Source: Selenomonadales bacterium (GTDB lineage Bacteria > Bacillota > Negativicutes > Selenomonadales > Selenomonadaceae). From it: a stretch of 64,000 nucleotides of DNA. The stretch covers positions 186,001 to 250,000 of the forward strand of contig CAAGHH010000001.1 in NCBI GenBank assembly GCA_900769615.1, written 5' to 3'. Shown here piece after piece: positions 28,201-36,866 of the stretch (positions are counted from its first letter, which is position 1; every line of letters begins with the position of its first letter). The position numbers were made by a program, and so were the translations under genes. The notes below the pieces were generated by a model. The model was not told the origin of the DNA, searched no databases, and saw only the letters and a list, made by a program, of their open reading frames with translations.

Positions 28201-28364
28201 CTCGTCATGCTAATGAACTGCCCTGTGTGCAGCATACATTCCTTAGAGCATCACTTGGTCAATGTGGTGTTGGCGGTGATGATACGTGGGGGGCACCGGT
28301 ATTAGAAGAATATCGGGTACAAAATGAAAAGAAGCATTTTGAATTTTATATCAAGGGAATTTAA
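25212..28364 (+). CDS. lacZ: Beta-galactosidase (GH2, LacZ-type)
   Basis: Hydrolyses lactose and other beta-galactosides in the cytoplasm. The 1050-aa protein has the full five-domain LacZ architecture: sugar-binding jelly roll, Ig-like domain, TIM barrel, second Ig domain and C-terminal Bgal_small_N. Acid/base Glu457 sits in GNESCGG and nucleophile Glu524 in CCEYTHSMGN; metal-binding and aglycone motifs (NRHEFD, RCSHYPN) are present. ATG 25212 has GGAGG 8 bases upstream; an in-frame ATG at 25161 would overlap the promoter. It is monocistronic, with no permease or regulator next to it. Confidence 0.96.
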   Translation: MTKQSFSIANLANPEFFVENRLPAHSDHDFYADKAEMVRNVSSFQRTLDGLWYFNYAKNTDLRPSGFEAVDYDCHNWETIRVPAHWQMEGYGVPQYTNVIYPWDGHEAVKPGQIPQKDNPTGSYVKYFVLPAGWENACISFKGAESAMAVWLNGHYVGYSEDSFTPSDFDLTPYLVKGENKLAVQVYRFSSGSWLEDQDFWRFGGLFREVVLYTKPAIHIEDIWAKAKPVNDYQDGELTLAVKWNDSSNKNYLLEVLDNAGKLVHSQKYAADSEKSEIKVEFKDIELWSAEQPNLYQLIITVFTATGSVSEVVTLATGFREFKLDGNIMKLNGKRIVFKGTNRHEFDCYRGRAIDPAAFEQDIITMKRHNINALRCSHYPNSSYIYKLCDRYGIYVIDETNLETHGTWQKNGLLAKDENTLPNDHPEWQEIILDRAKSMLERDKNHAAILIWSCGNESCGGKDIYNMSEYFRKTDPSRLVHYESIFWDRRYNATSDMESQMYTKVADIKKFLAEHRDKPFICCEYTHSMGNSNGGMHKYTELTETEPLYQGGFIWDFVDQAIYYKDRYGNDALGYGGDFGDRSCDYNFSGNGILFADRTLTTKLQDVKYNYQNFSLDVAADKVTISNKSLFTNAAEYEMHIELALEGKVLWEKTMPAPSIAPGETKEIALDFLPLSDAGEEAVTVSLCLASDTLWAKRGFEVAFGQGVWEVDELELPAAADALEAFDYGKSTNVLSYSKNAELETKNSNTLTIVQGDMNLGVQGEGFAIMFSSAQGNLISYKYNGVEFIDDMPKPSFWRAPVDNDYGSRRDFALAQWKLASLYRRCVKKELKVDGKWQEVNFYGQLGIKTYTAAEVAVRFTFELATQPVAVCTVTYTVNMEGAIKTELDYEKVAELPELPDFAMIFTLPAEYDRISFYGYGPADNYIDRQEGVKLGIYQTTTQKEIQPYLMPQECGNHGGIRWFAVTDKRGRGLKLYGDVPFEASALPYSAHELENARHANELPCVQHTFLRASLGQCGVGGDDTWGAPVLEEYRVQNEKKHFEFYIKGI

Positions 28365-28386
28365 AAATTAAATACCGGTACATTTT

Positions 28387-28418
28387 GCCAGTCAGCTTTT
28401 AAAGCTGGCTGGTTTTAG
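28387..28418 (+). terminator. Terminator after lacZ
   Basis: GCCAGTCAGC and GCTGGCTGG arms around TTTTAAA with a few G-U pairs, then TTTTAGTT. Confidence 0.75.
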
Positions 28419-28444
28419 TTATGGCAGCTTCAACTGGCAAATAA

Positions 28445-28473
28445 TTGAGAATTCCTATAAGGTTGTGTATAAT
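28445..28473 (+). promoter_or_regulatory. Promoter of galU
   Basis: TTGAGA 28445-28450, 17 bases, TATAAT 28468-28473. Confidence 0.8.
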
Positions 28474-28512
28474 AGGGGCAAGGGTAAATATATTTCAAGG
28501 GGATTATAAAAC

Positions 28513-29388
28513 ATGAAAAGAATTAAAAAAGCAGTTATTCCAGCAGCCGGTTATGGTACTCGTTTTTTGCCAGCAACAAAGGCAACACCAAAGGAAATGC
28601 TCCCGATTGTAGATAAGCCGACTATTCAATATATTGTTGAAGAAGCAAAAAAAAGTGGCATTGAAGATATTCTTATCATCAGTGGTCATGGCAAGCGGGC
28701 AATTGAGGATCATTTTGACAGTGCGCCAGCTTTGGAGGCTGAACTTTTGAAAAAAGGCAAGCTTGATATGCTTAAAATGGTGCAGGAAACGGCAGATATT
28801 AATATCCATTACATTCGTCAGCGGTATATGCGCGGCTTAGGTGATGCTATACTTTGTGCCAAAGCGTTCATGGGGGATGAACCGTTTGCGGTACTTTTGG
28901 GTGATGATGTTGTTTATAACCCGGAAAAACCAGCACTAAAACAGCTGATTGATGTTTATGAAGCAACTGGCGGTTCGGTTCTTGGTTGTCAGGAAGTGCC
29001 TGATGATAAGGTGTCAGCGTATGGTATTGTTGCTGGCAGCGAAACCGATGACAAACGTTTAATGCGAGTTTCAGATATGGTGGAAAAACCGGCTTTGGAG
29101 GAAGCTCCTAGTCACATGGCAGTTTTAGGAAGATATATCATTAAGCCACAGATTTTTTCAATACTAGAAAACACGGCGCCGGGTAAGGGCGGTGAAATTC
29201 AGCTGACGGATGCTTTGAAAGTTTTAGCTAAGGAAGATGCAGTTTATGCCTATAATTTTGCCGGTCAGCGTTATGATTTAGGTGATAAACTGGGCTTTTT
29301 AAAAGCCACGGTTGAATTTGCGCTCCGCCGTGAGGATTTGGGAGCTTCATTTAGAGCTTATTTGAAGGATATTGCAGGCAGAATCTGA
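28513..29388 (+). CDS. galU: UTP-glucose-1-phosphate uridylyltransferase
   Basis: Makes UDP-glucose from UTP and glucose 1-phosphate for envelope polysaccharides and galactose use. The 291-aa protein shows the nucleotidyltransferase loop GYGTRFLPATKATPKEMLPI, the KPTIQYIVEEA segment, the metal Asp in LLGDDVV, and GRYIIKPQIF. CAAGGGG lies just upstream of ATG 28513. It neighbours lacZ but has its own promoter. The following DUF445 gene begins 11 bases later. Confidence 0.95.
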   Translation: MKRIKKAVIPAAGYGTRFLPATKATPKEMLPIVDKPTIQYIVEEAKKSGIEDILIISGHGKRAIEDHFDSAPALEAELLKKGKLDMLKMVQETADINIHYIRQRYMRGLGDAILCAKAFMGDEPFAVLLGDDVVYNPEKPALKQLIDVYEATGGSVLGCQEVPDDKVSAYGIVAGSETDDKRLMRVSDMVEKPALEEAPSHMAVLGRYIIKPQIFSILENTAPGKGGEIQLTDALKVLAKEDAVYAYNFAGQRYDLGDKLGFLKATVEFALRREDLGASFRAYLKDIAGRI

Positions 29389-29399
29389 GGTGTTAGTTC

Positions 29400-30632
29400 T
29401 TGCAAAAGAAAAATAAAGCCAATTTGGCACTGGGATTAAGTGCGGCTGGTTTTCTCGGCACTATGAGCTGGAGTGGCTTTTTGCCGGCCATGCTTCATCA
29501 TGGTTTTATTGCAGCGACCATTGGAGGGTTAGCTGACTGGTTTGCCGTGACCGCAATTTTTCATAAGCCGCTAGGAATATCGTATCGGACAGATATTTTG
29601 CGTCGCAATCGTGAGCGGATTATGGATGCTATTGTCACTTTTGCTAGTGATGATTTGCTGAGCACTAAAAATATTATGAGTGTTATTAATACTCAGGATA
29701 CAGCTAAACTGATGGCGGACTATTTAAGCCATCGTGGCGGGCGGGAAAAAGTTCATGAAGTGGTAGATACGATACTTTTAAAAGCGGTAAATGATATGGA
29801 TACGCGCGCTATTGCCGATGAGTTAGCACCAGCTATTAGAGAAGGGCTTAATTCGCTGGCTTTGGAAAATTTACTAACTTCGCTTATGCAAATGCTGGCA
29901 GAAGAAAAACATTCAACCAGGATATTAGCCAGCTTGCTTACTATTGGTCAGCAGGTGTTAGCATCGCCAGCGTTTAAAACCGTGCTTTTGGAACATATTG
30001 AGATTTTGCGCAAGAACTATGAAAAGGATTCAGCCGGCAGAGCTTTTATCTTGTCATCACTTGGTTTTACTAATGAGAAAATAATGCAAATTATCGTTAC
30101 GCGGCTGCAAAATAAGATGCAGGATATGCTTTCGCGGCAATCAGAAAGTTATGCTGGGGTCAAGGCGGCTATGGAAACGATGTTTAGAAGTTTTAGTCAT
30201 GATGAGCGGCTGCAGGAAATATTGCGTGATAAAAAAGAACAATTATTGGCTGCTATTGATATAAATGGCTTTTTGGTTCGCTGGATGGAGTGGAATCTCA
30301 AAGGTGAAAATCCGTTTTGGCTCAAGAATATAAATGCCTTTATTGATGACAGGATAGATGCTTTTATAACGTCGCCGGTGTGGCAGCATCATTTTGACAG
30401 CTTTTTGAAAAATTTTCTTGGCGATGAGTTAAATAAACACCATACTTTGATACCTGGCATTATTCGGGAGCGTTTAGCTGAATTTTCGGATGATGAATTA
30501 GTAGCTTTCGTTGAAAGCAAGGTGCAAGATGATTTACAGATGATAAGAATCAATGGTTCAGTGGTGGGAGCTATGGTAGGTATGGGATTATACCTGCTGG
30601 TAACGTTGGCTGAAAGGATGTGGGGGCTTTGA
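29400..30632 (+). CDS. DUF445-family membrane-associated protein, paralogue 1
   Basis: A 410-aa protein. It opens with a hydrophobic helix followed by the family hallmark GGLADWFAVTAIFHKPLGI near residue 40, continues with a long helical middle section, and ends with a glycine-rich membrane helix (GSVVGAMVGMGLYLLVTLAE). This is the YheB-like DUF445 layout with both ends in the membrane. TTG 29400 has GAGGTG upstream. It overlaps the second DUF445 gene. Function is unknown; family members have been linked to envelope or spore-coat phenotypes but nothing here tests that. Confidence 0.85.
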   Translation: MQKKNKANLALGLSAAGFLGTMSWSGFLPAMLHHGFIAATIGGLADWFAVTAIFHKPLGISYRTDILRRNRERIMDAIVTFASDDLLSTKNIMSVINTQDTAKLMADYLSHRGGREKVHEVVDTILLKAVNDMDTRAIADELAPAIREGLNSLALENLLTSLMQMLAEEKHSTRILASLLTIGQQVLASPAFKTVLLEHIEILRKNYEKDSAGRAFILSSLGFTNEKIMQIIVTRLQNKMQDMLSRQSESYAGVKAAMETMFRSFSHDERLQEILRDKKEQLLAAIDINGFLVRWMEWNLKGENPFWLKNINAFIDDRIDAFITSPVWQHHFDSFLKNFLGDELNKHHTLIPGIIRERLAEFSDDELVAFVESKVQDDLQMIRINGSVVGAMVGMGLYLLVTLAERMWGL

Positions 30633-31933
30633 TCAGGTCGAATTGGAATAAGGCCGATAAGACCTTGTTTTTAGCCCTGCTGGTGTTTTTCATAGCACTA
30701 TGGGTTCATTTAATGCAGCCAAGTAATGTTTTTGCCGATGGTTTTTTGTTTTGTGCTGAGGCAGCACTAGTCGGTGGTATAGCCGACTGGTTTGCGGTGA
30801 CAGCGCTTTTTCGTAAGCCTTTGGGCTTCCCCTATCATACGGCAATATTGCCAAGAAGGCGTGATTCCTTTATCAAGGCATCTATAACGATGGTCCAAAA
30901 GGAGTTTTTCTCGCGGCGAAAAATTTTTCATCATTTAGAACAGCTGCATTTAATGCCCATGCTGATGGAGTGGTTAAATAAGCCTGAAACTGAGTCAAAA
31001 CTTACTATAAGATTAGTGCATTATGTCCGCGATTATCTTTTGCGCCAAGATGCAATGGCACAGGCTGACGTAATTGCAACTAAATTAAAAGCTGGGCTTA
31101 ATCAGCTGGAACCGGAAGTGTTTTTTGCCCTATTTGGGCGCTGGTTAAAACAAACGGGCAAGGATAAGGCTTTTGTGGCAAAGGTAGCAAATTACATAAA
31201 AATAAGGGTAGCTACCGATAAGTCGCAGCAAGAAATTTTAAAAATGCTGCAACAATATGAAAAGGAAAAAGCTGGTGGAACCTTAGCATCATTTTTTTTA
31301 GGCTTAGCGCAGGCGGTTGATTTAGTTAATTTAGAGGAAGCTGCTTCGCTTATGCAAAAGCAATTCGTTGTTATGTTAGATGAATTAGCAACTGAGAATT
31401 CAGATTTGCAACAGGAAGTGCTGGCACTTTTTTATGAAAAGGCTGCGGTATTGAATCAGGAACCTGAGTTTCATCAACTAGTACATGAATTAAAAGACAG
31501 CTTGCTAGACGAATTGCCATTAGCAGAAGCAATTGATAAGATGCTTTTGCATTTGCGTACGCATTTTGCTGAGGATAAGGCAAGGTCCGTTGATCCGCTA
31601 GCGGAGCATTTGCCAGCCTTCCGTTTGCGATTGGAAGATATTATCCGTCAGGAATATCGTCGTACCTTGCAGCTTATTGCTAAGGATGACGAATTACGGC
31701 GCTCGATAGGACATTTTCTCTATGATTTGATTGCGCGTTCGGCACTTCATGCCCAAACTTTGATCGGCGTTATTGTAGCGAAGGTCCTGTCAAGGCTTAC
31801 GGATGAGCAGTTAAACCGATTAGTATATGATAAAGTTGAACCGGATTTATTGTGGATTCGGATGAATGGTTCTATTGTTGGTTCAGGCATAGGCTTGATA
31901 TTATTTTTGATATTGCAATTAGCTAAAATTTAA
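30629..31933 (+). CDS. DUF445-family membrane-associated protein, paralogue 2
   Basis: A 434-aa paralogue of the preceding gene with the same plan: N-terminal helix, GGIADWFAVTALFRKPLGF motif, helical core, and C-terminal NGSIVGSGIGLILFLILQLA helix. TTG 30629 overlaps the upstream stop (TTGA) with AAAGGA 11 bases before it; GTG 30620 is possible but poorly spaced. Sequence outside the two motifs has diverged considerably, suggesting an old duplication whose products act together, perhaps as a hetero-oligomer (inference). Confidence 0.85.
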   Translation: MIRSNWNKADKTLFLALLVFFIALWVHLMQPSNVFADGFLFCAEAALVGGIADWFAVTALFRKPLGFPYHTAILPRRRDSFIKASITMVQKEFFSRRKIFHHLEQLHLMPMLMEWLNKPETESKLTIRLVHYVRDYLLRQDAMAQADVIATKLKAGLNQLEPEVFFALFGRWLKQTGKDKAFVAKVANYIKIRVATDKSQQEILKMLQQYEKEKAGGTLASFFLGLAQAVDLVNLEEAASLMQKQFVVMLDELATENSDLQQEVLALFYEKAAVLNQEPEFHQLVHELKDSLLDELPLAEAIDKMLLHLRTHFAEDKARSVDPLAEHLPAFRLRLEDIIRQEYRRTLQLIAKDDELRRSIGHFLYDLIARSALHAQTLIGVIVAKVLSRLTDEQLNRLVYDKVEPDLLWIRMNGSIVGSGIGLILFLILQLAKI

Positions 31934-31952
31934 TAATAAGGGATGGTAGCAG

Positions 31953-32384
31953 ATGAATAAAAAAGCTGAGCTTTTTAAAAATTATTTAGCAGAAAAGGAT
32001 ATTAATTGTTTTGAGTTAAATGAAGTACCAGATGATGAACTGGAAACAGCAGTGTTCCGTTCGCAGATTGAGGTCGCTGGTCAAAAACTGCCAACTATGG
32101 TTATTTTAGATGACAGCATCTATACTATGATAAGGGTAAGAATTGCTAGTGCTGCTCTAAGAGCTGATAATGAGGTTGACTTGGTAAAGGCTATCAATGA
32201 ATTAAATTCACAATATAAAATATTTAAATATTATTTTGCAGCGGATGGAGCGCTGATTTTAGATGCGTATTTAATAGATGCTCCGGATACGTTAGACAGT
32301 GATAAAATTTATACTGTATTAGACGTTATTGTTCAGCATTTGCAGGCTGAATATAAAAATATCATGAAAATCATTTGGGGTTAA
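31953..32384 (+). CDS. YbjN-like small protein
   Basis: A 143-aa soluble protein that looks like a YbjN / secretion-chaperone-like alpha-beta fold: AELFKNYLAEKDINCFEL start, strands around KLPTMVILDD and YTMIRVRI, and a helix VDLVKAINELNSQYKIFKYYF. GGGATGG precedes ATG 31953. It lies 19 bases after the DUF445 pair, so probably the same transcript, and ends in a terminator. Function is unknown; the assignment is by pattern only. Confidence 0.6.
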   Translation: MNKKAELFKNYLAEKDINCFELNEVPDDELETAVFRSQIEVAGQKLPTMVILDDSIYTMIRVRIASAALRADNEVDLVKAINELNSQYKIFKYYFAADGALILDAYLIDAPDTLDSDKIYTVLDVIVQHLQAEYKNIMKIIWG

Positions 32385-32392
32385 GGTGCAAG

Positions 32393-32440
32393 CTCCCAAA
32401 TATGATTGCTTTTAAGAGTAATCATATTTGGGAGTTTTGT
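32393..32440 (+). terminator. Strong terminator after the YbjN-like gene
   Basis: CTCCCAAATATGATT and AATCATATTTGGGAG form a perfect 15-bp stem around a 12-base loop, then TTTTGT. The arms are symmetric enough to act in both directions. Confidence 0.88.
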
Positions 32441-32520
32441 CCTATTTGTGATATAATACGCAATGTAGGCTTTCAGCCTGCTGATCCCCTCGCATTACTC
32501 CCGCCGGAAAGGGATATGCC

Positions 32521-32727
32521 GTGGCATATGGTATTGTTAGAATATCGAAAAATGAGTTGCTTTGTGACTCTGTAACCAACAGGCCGATAGTTTTTGCGGA
32601 TAAAAATTCTGCCTGGAAAAAAATTGATGAGTATGATAGAAAAGGGACAGACTTGATAGTAGTAAACATTGAAGAATGGGAAAAATTGCTCAGGGATAGT
32701 ATACTGATCCCGATGTGGCAATTTTAG
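32521..32727 (+). CDS. Small hypothetical protein
   Basis: A 68-aa open frame starting at GTG 32521 with AAAGGGA about 8 bases upstream. The product is soluble and mixed-charge (SVTNRPIVFADKNSAWKKIDEYDRKGTDLIVVNIEEWEKLLRDS) with plausible alternating strand and helix segments, unlike random sequence. I do not recognise a family. It lies alone between two terminator-like hairpins, with a TATAAT at 32452-32457 but no convincing -35. Confidence 0.5.
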   Translation: MAYGIVRISKNELLCDSVTNRPIVFADKNSAWKKIDEYDRKGTDLIVVNIEEWEKLLRDSILIPMWQF

Positions 32728-32765
32728 TACAAGTATGAATTAGGACGGGGATTATACGGGGGATT

Positions 32766-32800
32766 GTGGGGCAGCGATGAGGGCGTTGCCCCACATTATC
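32766..32800 (+). terminator. GC-rich hairpin before pncB
   Basis: GTGGGGCA and TGCCCCAC form an 8-bp stem with a 14-base loop, followed by ATTATCATTTTT. It probably terminates the small upstream gene. The U tract is imperfect. Confidence 0.5.
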
Positions 32801-32804
32801 ATTT

Positions 32805-32833
32805 TTGCAAGTGATTTATTAAAATGATATAAT
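32805..32833 (+). promoter_or_regulatory. Promoter of pncB-aroE
   Basis: TTGCAA 32805-32810, 17 bases, TATAAT 32828-32833. Confidence 0.75.
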
Positions 32834-32889
32834 AAAAAACATATATTGTTCATAGCAGCTGACCTTAATGGCGCATAGGAGGTGTCTTT

Positions 32890-34347
32890 ATGACACAATT
32901 TGATAAAAGAAATATAACCATGATGATGGATTTTTATGAAATGACTATGGCGAATGGCTATTTTCAGGATCATGATAAAGATGTGCAAGTAGCATTTGAT
33001 GTTTTTTATCGGGCTAATCCCGATGATGGCGGTTTTGCTATTTTTGCCGGGTTGGAACAGGTTATAGAGTATGTTGAAAATATGGAATTTTCCGCAGAAG
33101 ATGTAGAATATTTCCGTCAGCAGCAGATGTTTTCAGAAGAATTCTTAAATTATCTAGCAAATTTTCATTTTTCTGGTGATATTTATGCCATGCCTGAAGG
33201 CACGATTATGTATCCTAATGAACCGTGCATAACGGTCGTGGCACCACTTATCGACGCGCAGTTAGTGGAAACGGCTATTTTAGCGCAGATAAATCATCAA
33301 TCACTTATTGCAACTAAAGCTCGCCGCATCGTACGGGCAGCCAATGGTCGGGTCGTGTCAGATTTTGGTGCACGCAGAGCGCATAATATGGATGCTGCTA
33401 CTTATGGTGCTCGGGCAGCTTATATCGGAGGCGTGGCAGGTACGGCTACGGTTTCTGCCGGTCAAATGTTTAATATCCCAATTTCGGGAACAATGGCGCA
33501 TAGCTGGGTAATGTTCTATGGCGACGAGTATGAAGCATTCAAAAAATATGCTGAAACTTATCCTGATGCCACTGTGCTGTTAGTTGATACCTATGATGTA
33601 ATCCATTCGGGTATCCCTAACGCCATAAAAGTAGCCCATGAGGTGTTAGAACCAATGGGCAAGCGACTCATGGGCATCCGTATTGATTCAGGCGATTTAG
33701 CTTATCTTTCCAAGCGGGTGCGCAAAATGCTGGATGCAGCTGGTTTAGAGGATTGCAAAATAGTTGTATCTAATAGCCTGGACGAATTTACGGTAGCATC
33801 GCTTTTGAATCAGGGAGCATATATTGATGCTTTTGGTATTGGCGAACGCCTTATTACCGCTAAATCGGAGCCTGTATTTGGTGCTGTTTATAAACTGGCT
33901 GCCGTTGGTGAAAACGGTGAATTTGCGCCAAGAATAAAGGTATCCGAAAATGTAGAAAAAATAACGAATCCGGGGTTAAAAGATCTGTATCGTATCTATG
34001 ATGCGCAAGGTCATGCGGTGGCAGATCTGTTGGCTGAATGTGGTGAAGCCGTAGATTTAAGTGAGTCATTTCGTTATGTAGATCCGCAAAAACCGTGGAA
34101 AAACCGGACATTTGATGATTGTACGTGCAAAAATTTACGTAAAATATATGTTCGTCAGGGTAAGAGAACCGAAAAGCTTCCTGACCTCGGTGAAATACGC
34201 AATTATGTAAAGCAACAGTTAGATAGCGAGATTTGGGAAGAAGAACAGCGTTTTGAAAATCCACATAAACATTACCTCGATATGACACCTAAATATTATG
34301 AGCTGAAGATGGAACTGTTATCCAAAACACGTGAGGCACATGCATGA
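32890..34347 (+). CDS. pncB: Nicotinate phosphoribosyltransferase
   Basis: First step of NAD salvage: nicotinate plus PRPP to nicotinate mononucleotide. The 485-aa protein has the NAPRTase signatures: MDFYEMTMANGYF near the start, VSDFGARRAHNMDAA around the catalytic loop, GTMAHSWVMFYGDE, and GIRIDSGDLAYLS. AGGAGG lies 9 bases before ATG 32890. Its stop overlaps the aroE start, so the two are co-translated, although the pathways are unrelated. Confidence 0.95.
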   Translation: MTQFDKRNITMMMDFYEMTMANGYFQDHDKDVQVAFDVFYRANPDDGGFAIFAGLEQVIEYVENMEFSAEDVEYFRQQQMFSEEFLNYLANFHFSGDIYAMPEGTIMYPNEPCITVVAPLIDAQLVETAILAQINHQSLIATKARRIVRAANGRVVSDFGARRAHNMDAATYGARAAYIGGVAGTATVSAGQMFNIPISGTMAHSWVMFYGDEYEAFKKYAETYPDATVLLVDTYDVIHSGIPNAIKVAHEVLEPMGKRLMGIRIDSGDLAYLSKRVRKMLDAAGLEDCKIVVSNSLDEFTVASLLNQGAYIDAFGIGERLITAKSEPVFGAVYKLAAVGENGEFAPRIKVSENVEKITNPGLKDLYRIYDAQGHAVADLLAECGEAVDLSESFRYVDPQKPWKNRTFDDCTCKNLRKIYVRQGKRTEKLPDLGEIRNYVKQQLDSEIWEEEQRFENPHKHYLDMTPKYYELKMELLSKTREAHA

Positions 34348-35198
34348 TGATAAAGGGAACTACTAAAAATCTTGGCGTTATGGGCTGGCCAATAGCCCAT
34401 TCACTGTCACCAGTATTGCAAAATGCAGCTATTGCGGCCGCTGATTTAGACTATACTTATATGGCACTGCCAGTGAAACCGGAAGCTTTAGCAGCTGCTG
34501 TAAACGGTTTAAAAGCATTGCAATTTCGTGGGGTTAATGTTACCATTCCGCACAAGACGGCTATTATGCCATTGTTAGATGAAATCGATGAAGATGCTCG
34601 GATAATTGGTGCTGTCAATACGGTAGTAAATGATGATGGCAAATTAACTGGTTACAATACGGATGTAACTGGATTTATTGATGCCATGCTGGCTAGAGGA
34701 TTTAAACCCAAGGCTAAAGAAGTTGTGCTGCTCGGTGCTGGCGGTGCGGCCAGGGCAGTTGTCTGGGGACTTATCAAGGCTGGGGTCAAAACCATTAATA
34801 TTGGCGTGCGTAATCCTAAAAAAGTGCAGCCTTTAGCCGATGAATTCAGTACCTATGGCAGTATTACGGTATTTAACTGGGAAGATGAAAACTTTTCAGC
34901 TAAACTTGCCCAGGCTGATCTCTTGGTTAATACAACTCCTTTAGGTATGTCGCCTAAGATAGATGCGATGCCACCAGTTGACTGGAAACTCATAAAACAG
35001 ACAGCCTTTGTTTATGACATAATTTATACTCCAGCGGAAACTAAGCTTTTACGGGAAGCTCGCGAGCATGGACATGAAACCTTAAATGGCGAAGGGATGC
35101 TGGCAGGTCAAGGAGCAGCCGCTTTTAGCAAATGGACTGGGGTAAAGCCGGATATTGATGTTATGAAGCAAGCGTTGCGAGATGCTTTGTTAGGATAG
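34344..35198 (+). CDS. aroE: Shikimate dehydrogenase (NADP+)
   Basis: Reduces 3-dehydroshikimate to shikimate in aromatic amino acid synthesis. The 284-aa protein has HSLSPVLQNAAI (substrate Ser pair), NVTIPHKTA with the catalytic Lys, GYNTDVTGF with the catalytic Asp, and the Rossmann loop GAGGAARAVVWG. ATG 34344 overlaps the pncB stop by four bases. No other shikimate genes are adjacent. A terminator follows. Confidence 0.95.
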   Translation: MMIKGTTKNLGVMGWPIAHSLSPVLQNAAIAAADLDYTYMALPVKPEALAAAVNGLKALQFRGVNVTIPHKTAIMPLLDEIDEDARIIGAVNTVVNDDGKLTGYNTDVTGFIDAMLARGFKPKAKEVVLLGAGGAARAVVWGLIKAGVKTINIGVRNPKKVQPLADEFSTYGSITVFNWEDENFSAKLAQADLLVNTTPLGMSPKIDAMPPVDWKLIKQTAFVYDIIYTPAETKLLREAREHGHETLNGEGMLAGQGAAAFSKWTGVKPDIDVMKQALRDALLG

Positions 35199-35226
35199 CA
35201 GTCATAAGAAAGCAATAGAATTAGCA

Positions 35227-35262
35227 AAAGAGAGTCATCACATTGGTGGTGACTCTCTTTTG
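35227..35262 (+). terminator. Terminator after aroE
   Basis: AAAAGAGAGTCACAC-type left arm (AAAAGAGAGTCATCAC) pairs with GTGGTGACTCTCTTTT around loop ATTG; it is nearly fully symmetric. Confidence 0.9.
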
Positions 35263-35428
35263 AAGACTATGACGATAATGCATATTGCTTGCTAAGGCAG
35301 CTGATACGTGGCTTATGGTGGAGAAATTTATTGTTTTATGATAAAATAATAACTATGTGGGCTAAAGTGAAGTCTAACGCAAAAATAAATGCGGACTTCT
35401 TTTGAGCAGAATAACAGGAGGTTTTTGT

Positions 35429-36556
35429 TTGGCTGCTATTACCTATGAATTAATAAAAAAAGATGAAAAAACGGGAGCTCGGGCAGGGATTATTCACACG
35501 CCACACGGCAGTTTTCCGACGCCTATCTTTATGCCAGTTGGCACTCAGGCATCGGTAAAAGGAGTTTCGCCTGACGAGTTGAAGGATTTAGGTGCGGGTA
35601 TTATTTTATCAAATACCTATCATCTATTTTTGCGTCCCGGTATGGAGCTTATAAAAGAAGCTGGTGGTTTGCATAAATTTATGCATTGGGATAGAGCTAT
35701 CTTGACTGATAGTGGCGGATTTCAGGTATTTTCGTTAGGTGATTTGCGAAAAATTACGGAAGAAGGGGTGACTTTCCGTTCACATATTGATGGTTCGAAA
35801 AAGTTTCTATCCCCAGAGGTTTCGATGCAAGTACAGATGTGCTTAGGTTCAGATATCGTTATGGCGTTTGATGAATGTGTGCCATATCCAGCGGATCATG
35901 ATTATGCTAAACGTTCGTCTGAGAGAACCTTGCGCTGGGCTAAGCGTTGTCAGGATACGATGACAGCACCTAATCAAGGCCTTTTTGGCATTGTGCAGGG
36001 CGGTATGTATAAGGATTTGCGCAAATGGCATGCGCAGGAATTAGTTGATATGGATTTCCCTGGTTATGCTGTCGGTGGACTTTCGGTTGGCGAACCGCCA
36101 GAGCTTATGTATGAGATGCTGGAGTATTCGACCTCATTGCTTCCCGAAAACAAACCGCGTTATCTGATGGGGGTCGGTACGCCTGATCATCTGGTAGAAG
36201 GGGTGATGCGTGGTATTGACATGTTCGACTGCGTTTATCCAACCCGTGTAGCACGCAATGGTATGGCAATGACCTGGACAGGACGCCTTATTATGAAAAA
36301 TGCTAACCTTACGCATGATCATAATGTTATCGAAGAAGGCTGTGGCTGCTATGCCTGCCGTAATGGTTACACTAGAGCTTATATTAGGCATTTAGTGCGG
36401 GCTGGTGAAATATTTGGTCTCAGATTGCTTTCATTGCACAATCTGTATTTCTTAGAAGAGTTCGTTCGCCGTATGCGCCAGTCAATTATTGATGGTAAGT
36501 TTAGTGAATTCCGTCAGGATTTTTTAGCCAATTATCAAAAAAATGCTGTTAAGTAA
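35429..36556 (+). CDS. tgt: Queuine/preQ1 tRNA-guanine transglycosylase
   Basis: Swaps G34 for preQ1 in GUN-anticodon tRNAs during queuosine synthesis. The 375-aa protein has catalytic Asp in LTDSGGFQVFSL, nucleophile Asp in FDCVYPTRVARNG, the zinc site CGCYACRNG with a later His in LHNLYF, and the substrate segment GGLSVGEPPE. TTG 35429 has AGGAGG 7 bases upstream; the frame upstream to 35402 lacks a ribosome site. It begins the tgt-yajC-fau-secD-secF run, the common tgt-yajC-secDF order. Confidence 0.95.
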   Translation: MAAITYELIKKDEKTGARAGIIHTPHGSFPTPIFMPVGTQASVKGVSPDELKDLGAGIILSNTYHLFLRPGMELIKEAGGLHKFMHWDRAILTDSGGFQVFSLGDLRKITEEGVTFRSHIDGSKKFLSPEVSMQVQMCLGSDIVMAFDECVPYPADHDYAKRSSERTLRWAKRCQDTMTAPNQGLFGIVQGGMYKDLRKWHAQELVDMDFPGYAVGGLSVGEPPELMYEMLEYSTSLLPENKPRYLMGVGTPDHLVEGVMRGIDMFDCVYPTRVARNGMAMTWTGRLIMKNANLTHDHNVIEEGCGCYACRNGYTRAYIRHLVRAGEIFGLRLLSLHNLYFLEEFVRRMRQSIIDGKFSEFRQDFLANYQKNAVK

Positions 36557-36578
36557 AGCAAGTTAAGGAGAAAAGAAT

Positions 36579-36863
36579 ATGGAACAAGAAATGATGGCAT
36601 TAGGCACTTGGGGACCAATTATTGTAATGGTCTTGATTTTTTATTTTTTACTGTATCGTCCGCAGAAAAATGCGCAAAAACGTCGTCGCAGTATGTTAGA
36701 CAGTTTAAAAGTCGGTCACGAGGTTATGACCATAGGTGGTATTTACGGTAAGATTAAAGCCATTGACGATAAAGTAGTTAAGCTGCAAATAGCTGAAAAT
36801 ACTGTTATTGAGGTTTCGCGTTCAGCGATTAATGCTAATATTACCGAAGATAAACAGGCGTAA
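36579..36863 (+). CDS. yajC: Preprotein translocase subunit YajC
   Basis: A small accessory subunit of SecDF, 94 aa. One membrane helix (WGPIIVMVLIFYFLLYRPQKNAQK) is followed by the cytoplasmic domain with RRRSMLDSLKVGHEVMTIGGIYGKI. AAGGAG precedes ATG 36579. It sits between tgt and the secDF pair, four bases before fau. Confidence 0.95.
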   Translation: MEQEMMALGTWGPIIVMVLIFYFLLYRPQKNAQKRRRSMLDSLKVGHEVMTIGGIYGKIKAIDDKVVKLQIAENTVIEVSRSAINANITEDKQA

Positions 36864-36866
36864 ATT

